Shown here piece by piece: positions 58,293-64,000 of a stretch of DNA of 64,000 nucleotides. The position numbers and the translations under genes were made by a program. Source of the stretch: Amyloporia xantha (Eukaryota; Basidiomycota; Agaricomycetes; Polyporales; Adustoporiaceae); NCBI GenBank assembly GCA_036971615.1, contig JAYKKR010000001.1, positions 496,001-560,000 on the forward strand, written 5' to 3'. Each line of letters opens with the position of its first letter. Position 1 is the first letter of the stretch. The notes beneath the pieces were generated by a model. That model had not been told where the DNA came from. It was given only the letters and a program-made list of their open reading frames with translations, and made no database searches.

Positions 58293-60409
58293 ATGGCCGA
58301 CTCGACGCAGATTCTGTACGGCCTGGTGGGCGTCGCATCCGTGCTGCTCCTAGTGCAATGGAGATTCAATCCGGTACGTCGATCACCGCGTCGCGCGATT
58401 AGTATCGAGCCAAGTTGATCTGCGCCGCAGTTGTACCCGATCCCAACAGTCGGGCCTTCGGCCCCATTGCTGTCATATATCGGTACATACAGGTTCTTCC
58501 GTCATGCCAAAGACGTCCTACAGGAAGGATACGACAAGGTATGCTATAGATTAACCAATCGGCCGCTGCAGTCCTGACGCCCGCTCAGTACAGGGTCTTC
58601 AAAGTCGCAATGCTGGACCAGTGGATGGTGGTCGTCAGTGGTTCGGACATGAATGAAGAACTACGCAGGATACCAGACTCACATATGTCTTTCGTTCAAG
58701 CTGCCGAAGAGGTACGTCACTCACCCTGGAACTTGAATCCATCCGTCTGGCATGTCCGTGTAGAGCTGATTGTCTTTTTGAGCAGTTCATTCAAACCAGG
58801 CATACCATCGCACCCGAAGTCTACGAAAGCCGATTCATATTGCGGTTATCCGCGGAGCATTGACTCGCAACTTGAATATCGTATTTGCAGACGTCGTGGA
58901 TGAAATCCATGTTGCATTCAACGACGCCATTCCAGAGAAAGGCGACGGTAAGTAATGCAATGAACCTGTAATCACCACGTCCAGAGTTGACAGCCCAGAT
59001 AGAGTGGGTAAACGTCCATGTCTTATCGACTATGGCGAATATCGTCGCACGCGCAAGCAATCGTGTCTTTGTCGGCCTACCTTTGTGTGCGTCTCTTGTC
59101 ATGTCATGTTGAGATAATGTTGATCCCTTATCCTTATCTTTCCATAGGTCGCGAACCCGTGTATTTGAAGACCGTCGTCAACTTCACAATTGACGTCATG
59201 AAGGGTCGAACTGTCCTTAGCTTGATTCCTGGTAAGGCCTTGAAAGAGTAAGTTGCATTATTCTTCGATAATTTGGACAGATGATCGTCAGAAGGCATGC
59301 TGATGAACAAGGGGTCACCAGTTTCGTAGGACGCTTGCTGCCCTGGGCGAAGAGAGCGATCCGCCAGACGTCTGCTTATTTGAAGCCCATGATTGAGGAC
59401 CGTCAACGCAAGTTGCAAGAGCTCGGGGATGATTGGAGCGACAGGCCCGTCAGTAACATCAGCTTGAGGAGGTATTAATCAGCTAATGGATATATGCCGG
59501 GGACTGTAGAATGACTTCCTTATGTGGCTCATTGAGGAAGCTCAGAAGGTGGGGTTCAACGTCGATCTCGTCGTCCAAGGCGTCCTTGTTTCGAACTTCG
59601 CTGCTATCCACACTTCGAGCCATGTAGGTGGACACTATGTACTGTCTGTGCTGAGCTCGCTGAAGCTCATGCTCGGGTTGTAGAGCATAACGCACGCGAT
59701 GTACCATCTTGCAGCGAACCCAGAGTATATACAGCTTCTGCGAGAAGAGGTCGAAGCTGTGATCAAGGAGCATGGTTGGACCAAGACCGCCATTGGCAAG
59801 ATGTGGAAGCTGGATAGCTTCATGAGAGAGTCGCAGCGCGTCAACGGCATTACTGCTAGTACGTATCGATCTTCCAGTGGTACGAACGTTGTGGTGACCA
59901 CCTGGTAGTCTCCGTTATGCGCAAGGCATTGCAAGACGTCACTCTTTCGGACGGCACGTACCTTCCTGCAGGGACCCTGGTCGCTGCTGCGGCCTCGGCA
60001 ACGCATCGGGACGAGGAGTATTACGATCTGCCCGACGAGTTCAAGCCGTTCCGCTTCTCCGAGATGCGTGGCGAAGAAGGCGAGCAGATCAAACACCAGT
60101 TCGTCAGCACTTCGCCAGAGTACGTCCCATTCGGGCACGGCAAACATGCCTGGTGAGTGTCCCAGATTGCTTGTCTCGTCACAACGTCAGTAATACGATC
60201 CATATCCGTGTCCTTCTGCTGACGCTAGCCCCGGGCGATTCTTTGCCGTGAACGAGCTGAAGGTCATGATGGCGCACACGATTTTGAACTACGACGTGAA
60301 GTTCGAGGACGGACGCCAGCGGCCTGAAAACCAGTCCATTTGGCACTCTATCATCCCGGACCCGAATGCTACGGTGATGTTCAAGAAGCGCAAAGCTGTA
60401 TTGGGGTAG
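58293..60409 (+). CDS. Cytochrome P450, array gene 2, with an apparent one-base deletion
   Basis: A close paralogue of array gene 1. ATG 58293 gives MADSTQILYGLVGVASVLLL, then LYPIPTVGPSAPLLSYIGTY, WMVVVSGSDMNEELRRIPDS and RHTIAPEVYE. The frame shifts there: PIHIAVIRGALTRNLNIVF continues only in another frame, as if one A were missing in the AAA run near 58826-58828. Next come ASNRVFVGLPLC, GRLLPWAKRAIRQTSAYLKP, LVSNFAAIHTSSHSITHAMY (I helix), FMRESQRV (ExxR) and FKPFRFSEMR. The heme loop is FGHGKHA-CPGR, again with an intron inside the Cys codon. It ends MFKKRKAVLG at 60409. Exon order matches gene 1. Whether the shift is a sequencing error or a real lesion is open. Confidence 0.9.
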
Positions 60410-61485
60410 GTGCTGTATGCGTTACTAGTCATCGTTTGCGGCTGTTGTTCGGGTCTTGTGGTTGTATAATGAGGTTTGACGTCGGCAAGGGGGGCGCGTC
60501 CCAGAGACTCTTTGGCCTGCAATATTGCTCTGTCGGAAATCCACCCTGGCAAGTTACAGTCTCTTCCGTTAACGTTGTGTAGTGAAAACCCTGTGTACAA
60601 TTATGAGTGTAACCAATGACGGCACAGAGGTTTCATAACCTGCAGAAAGAGATGCACGGCCGCTATGCAACATGGCAGCTAAAATAGATGTTTATATGGT
60701 GAAGCTCTGTGGCAATACACCGAGGTAATAATGAGGAGAAGAGTGAAGAAGTGCAATCAGTCTGGTTAACAGTAGTCTGATACAATTTGACCCCCCCCCC
60801 GACAGTAAGACGCGTTTTCGGATAGTGGGTGTGCGTTCGCAACCTCCGAGTTCTCCTCCATAATAATGTGACGGCATTCGAGAAAATGCACGTAGACCAG
60901 CGACGTAGTGAAGAAGGACTTAAGAGTCCTACATGATTTCACCCTACCGCGCGGTCGCAGCACCCAAGTAATAATGCTGATTGGATCTGTCGGCAGCCAG
61001 CCGGCATCGCTCGGCGATCACGCGGCAAGCGTGAGCACGCTCGAAAAGCCGTCTTACGGTCTGAGGGGCGCGTTTCGAAGCAGACCTATAGAGTGGCCGT
61101 CCTCCCCTCCCCCTCAAAGGTCACGATTTAAGGTCTGCCTACGGGAGACTAGGTTAACAGTGGTTATGACATTTCTCCCTTACATGACACGTGCAGAAGG
61201 GTCATTGACCTGATCGCATCGTCTCGAGGCCGACCTCTTGCTCCCTCACACCTAGCCCATTCACCTTGTTTAGCATTCTATCTGTCTTCAGTGTCTTGCG
61301 TCTCACTTGTTGATAACATATTGACATCTGGTCTGTACGAAGGTCTCACAATCATGCGAGATGATTACATATTAGCTCGTCTGTGCTGCGTTCCGCAGCT
61401 GGGTCGTATTTGGATCCGAGTCATTCGGGCCTACACCTGAAGCTTGGTCACTACGAGCCTGACTTTGCTTCGCCATGGGCAGTCT
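60410..61485. other. Intergenic 1.1 kb between P450 array gene 2 and GNAT gene
   Basis: It holds a run of ten C at 60791-60800. No gene recognised. Confidence 0.45.
60791..60800 (+). repeat. Poly-C run
   Basis: Ten C in a row, unusual for this window and a likely place for length error. Confidence 0.8.
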
Positions 61486-62704
61486 ATGCACATGGGCTCG
61501 AGAATAATATGTGAGTCCGTATTCGTCAAGGGAAATGGAGGCGAGTTACTCGAGAAGGTATGTCTGACTGAAGTGGAGATCAAGCCGATGAAGTATGGTG
61601 AGTCTTTTAATTTAGCATTTCGAACGTTTGTGACTCGTTGGCCATTTACGATAAGTACCATCAGCCGATATCCCGCACGCCATCGACGGCATGGTACTCG
61701 CCTTCGAGGATGATCCGCTCGTGAATTACACGAGATGCACACCTGTGCGCGCTGGCCGACTGAGACATTGCGGCACTACTGACACGTCCTTCGTTTGTCA
61801 GGATGCACCTGGCCTCTCCAAGCTGAAATGGATGGTCCAAGGTTATGTCATGCTCACGAGTAGCACACGCCCCGGCCAGGTCCTGACAATCAGCGGCGGA
61901 GAGGCATCCGTCGCGTATTCTTGTGCACTTGCTGGACAGAACCGTGATTGTGCACAGCTCGACACTTGGAAGCTCTCTCGGCCGCGTAGCAGCAACCATC
62001 GTCAAATATCTCCGCCTGCTAGATTCACCTGAGCAACGCAAGGTGACCCTAGGTTTATGCTGCATGTGTGATATATCCGCGTGTTCAAACTGGATGATTC
62101 TCAGCGTTCTGCCGAGTTTGCAGACAAACACGCCGCTGAACTCAAGCTTGCATATGGGGACCGAGCAAAGGATATGTTCGCCGTACAGCAACTGTCGACT
62201 GCTCCTCAACACCAAGGCAAGGGCTACGCCACTGCACTGGTGAACGCTGTTACTGCGATGGTGCGTCAGATGCTATAGCGTGAAGCATGAGTGTGATGAG
62301 AGCAGTCGGACGCGGTGGCAATATACACGTCACCAGAGTGCATAATTGCCTCTTGGTGAGGCTGCTTTCATCACCTTGATGGTCTATTCTCAACCTCCAG
62401 CGTTCAGTTCTGACCTCGTCCCATCTTTCGGCGTCTCTAGGCGGACGCCGAATCGCGCGCTACATGGTTATGTTCGTCGAATGTGGCGAATACGGCGTTC
62501 TACGAGAGTTGCGGATTCGTGACGGTCCGTGAATTCCTGTTAGGTGACGGCAACCCGACGTGGGATAAGCCTCCGATTGTCATTCGTATCGTAAGTTCGA
62601 CAGGGCTGAGCAACATTGTGTTACCTTCTTACTGATTTTTGACCTCTTTACAGATGGGCAGAGAGTCGCAGCATGTCGGGGTCGATACAATAAAGCAACT
62701 GTAA
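61486..62704 (+). CDS. GNAT-family N-acetyltransferase
   Basis: An acetyl-CoA-dependent acetyltransferase of unknown substrate. The likely start is ATG 61486 (MHMGSRIICESVFVKGNGGE), leading through VEIKPMKY and an intron to ADIPHAIDGMVLAFEDDPLV, a usual opening for fungal proteins of this group. Exons in the middle (61.75-62.05 kb) hold LSKLKWMVQGYVM and VKYLRLLDSPEQRK. Next come RVFKLDDSQRSAEFADKHAA and DMFAVQQLSTAPQHQGKGYA, where HQGKGYA is the acetyl-CoA pyrophosphate loop. After an intron follow ADAESRATWLCSSNVANTAF and YESCGFVTVREFLLGDGNPT, then MGRESQHVGVDTIKQL and a TAA at 62702-62704. The C-terminal half is certain; the 5' end and middle splicing are less so. Confidence 0.82.
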
Positions 62705-63721
62705 TGATTGGTATGACGCGTCCATTTTGAAATTGCCATACAAGTTTATCAGAAATTCATCTGCCCGTACGTGCCATTTCTATGTTTCCCCTCGTTTAGA
62801 TTATGCACTATATATTACAGTATTTAACAGTGCCAGACAGAGACAAACGTGAGGCTATCAAGTGGCTTTCAGGAATTGGAACGTCAGTAATCCCAACTCG
62901 GCGGTACTGCGTTGGGAAAGTCTTCCTCGAGTTTTGCTATCTTTTGTGTCGGTTCCCTATGCTCTTTTTTCTGGGTGTAATCTGTCGTGCGGATAACGAA
63001 TATACCTCGAGTTACATGCATTTTCGGGCTGAGAGCATTGCAGCTAAGTCCAGAATGCAGGACCCCTCCCAAAATTACACAGGCGCTTTTTCCAATCTCC
63101 GACAATCACCGCCCGTTCACACTTGCTCGGCGACGGGCCTCCTGTTCTGAACTTAGCTGTGAAACGGCCAGCATTGCCAGAGGTGTCTGTTAAACTGGCA
63201 ATGATAACGAGATGAAGTCTAGGAGTAGTCTCGGTCGTCCGGACACTTTTGCTCGTGGCTGGTATCAATTGTAATGATGGGATTTTGTTACGGCTCGCGG
63301 ACTTTGATTCCGGGACCCGCGATCACTCGTCAACACCGGCCATCCTAAATTAGCACTCGCCTGTGGATGGTCTATCTCGTCTATTACAGTCCTCCATACT
63401 TTCAGTACTCCAGTTCCGCGAATCGATAGCATAGTCTCTGGCTAAATCACTATGGCGTAAAGGAAATGAAGGCTATGTTCCCATGAAAATGAAGACGCAA
63501 GACACGACGGTCATATGGACGGAGAACGAATGCCACTGCTTCTGTAGGACCTACCTTGCTACACGATGCTTCGTTTCCCCACGAATCAAGATCCAGCGTA
63601 ATCACCGCGACTAAGCGCATCAAGCGTACGATGCTGTCGGACATTAAGCGTGACTTGGGAATACTTATACTGGCCCGGAGGAAGAGCCTTCGCGTTCTGT
63701 ACAGCAGCTCGATCAACGAGT
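62705..63721. other. Intergenic 1.0 kb between GNAT and P450 array gene 3
   Basis: No gene recognised. The right end is the promoter of the third array P450. Confidence 0.45.
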
Positions 63722-64000
63722 ATGAGCGACACAGCTCAGGTCCTCTTCACCCTCGCGGGTATTGCATTTGTGTGGATTTTCGTCAAATGGAGATTCAACC
63801 CGGTAAGCCAAACCGAATGATAACATGACTCAGTGATCGCGAGGCTAAGTGGATTTTCCCCGCAGCTATATCATATCCCATGCATGGGCCCTTCTCTGCC
63901 TCTGCTCTCGTACTTGGGGGCATATAGGTACTCTCGCAATGCCCCTGAGATCTTGAAAGAGGGATATGCTAAGGCATGTACATCAGTTGGATTTTGTTGG
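63722..64000 (+). CDS. Cytochrome P450, array gene 3, 5' part only
   Basis: The beginning of a third paralogue, cut by the right window edge. ATG 63722 gives MSDTAQVLFTLAGIAFVWIF and VKWRFNP, a membrane anchor closely matching those of array genes 1 and 2. After an intron at the same place comes LYHIPCMGPSLPLLSYLGAY, then SRNAPEILKEGYAK. Only the first two exons are inside the window, so its integrity cannot be judged. Confidence 0.85.

Noticed and set aside
60908..61213. Possible P450 relic (VLHDFTLPRG) between array gene 2 and the GNAT gene
   Set aside because: The resemblance to VLQDFTLSDG is limited to a few residues and nothing before or after it aligns.
1..64000. CRISPR arrays, bacterial operons, phage or plasmid features
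   Set aside because: The window is eukaryotic nuclear DNA with intron-rich genes; none of these is present.

Overview
This window is nuclear DNA of a filamentous basidiomycete, most likely an Agaricomycete. A wood-decay polypore is a reasonable guess, but that is inference. The supports are genes cut by many 45-60 nt GT-AG introns, a DASH-complex gene, a DUF6533 membrane protein, a basidiomycete-type atypical G-alpha, several P450s and a QDE-1-type RNA-dependent RNA polymerase. I see no bacterial, viral or CRISPR feature.

Layout. 1-6.2 kb: two minus-strand MFS sugar transporters (the first cut by the window edge). 6.5-12.1 kb: minus-strand proteasome alpha-5, mitochondrial RidA/Mmf1-like protein and an atypical G-alpha. 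12.1-16.9 kb: a gene-poor stretch. 16.9-25 kb (plus): the kinetochore protein Ask1 carrying three apparent single-base shifts, an SAM methyltransferase split by a 693-bp MITE, a tRNA-Trp and a CorA-type Mg2+ transporter. 25.4-27.6 kb: a minus-strand P450. 30.2-35.0 kb: a minus-strand RNAi RdRP. 36.7-40 kb: a DUF6533 protein and a U1A/U2B''-type RRM protein. 40.4-47.8 kb: two paralogous malic enzymes bracketing a LysM membrane protein and a MARVEL protein. 48.4-51.2 kb: a third sugar transporter, inverted relative to the first two. 53.6-55 kb: an inositol monophosphatase. 55.6-64 kb: a tandem array of three closely related P450s (the last cut by the edge), with a GNAT acetyltransferase between the second and third.

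How genes relate. The three sugar transporters share not only coding sequence but a block of about 70 bp located 300-340 bp before each ATG, which suggests shared regulation. The malic enzymes (possible NADPH supply), the sugar transporters and the P450 array would fit a carbon-uptake and secondary-metabolism neighbourhood, but no biosynthetic core enzyme is present, so this is not a demonstrated cluster. The remaining genes are housekeeping. I found no wholly new system. The strongest unusual points are the 12-nt micro-exon holding the RdRP catalytic core, a G-alpha lacking its catalytic glutamine, the exon-disrupting MITE, and the conserved transporter promoter block. All gene ends were set by reading splice signals by eye. 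Internal exon borders not stated here are approximate.
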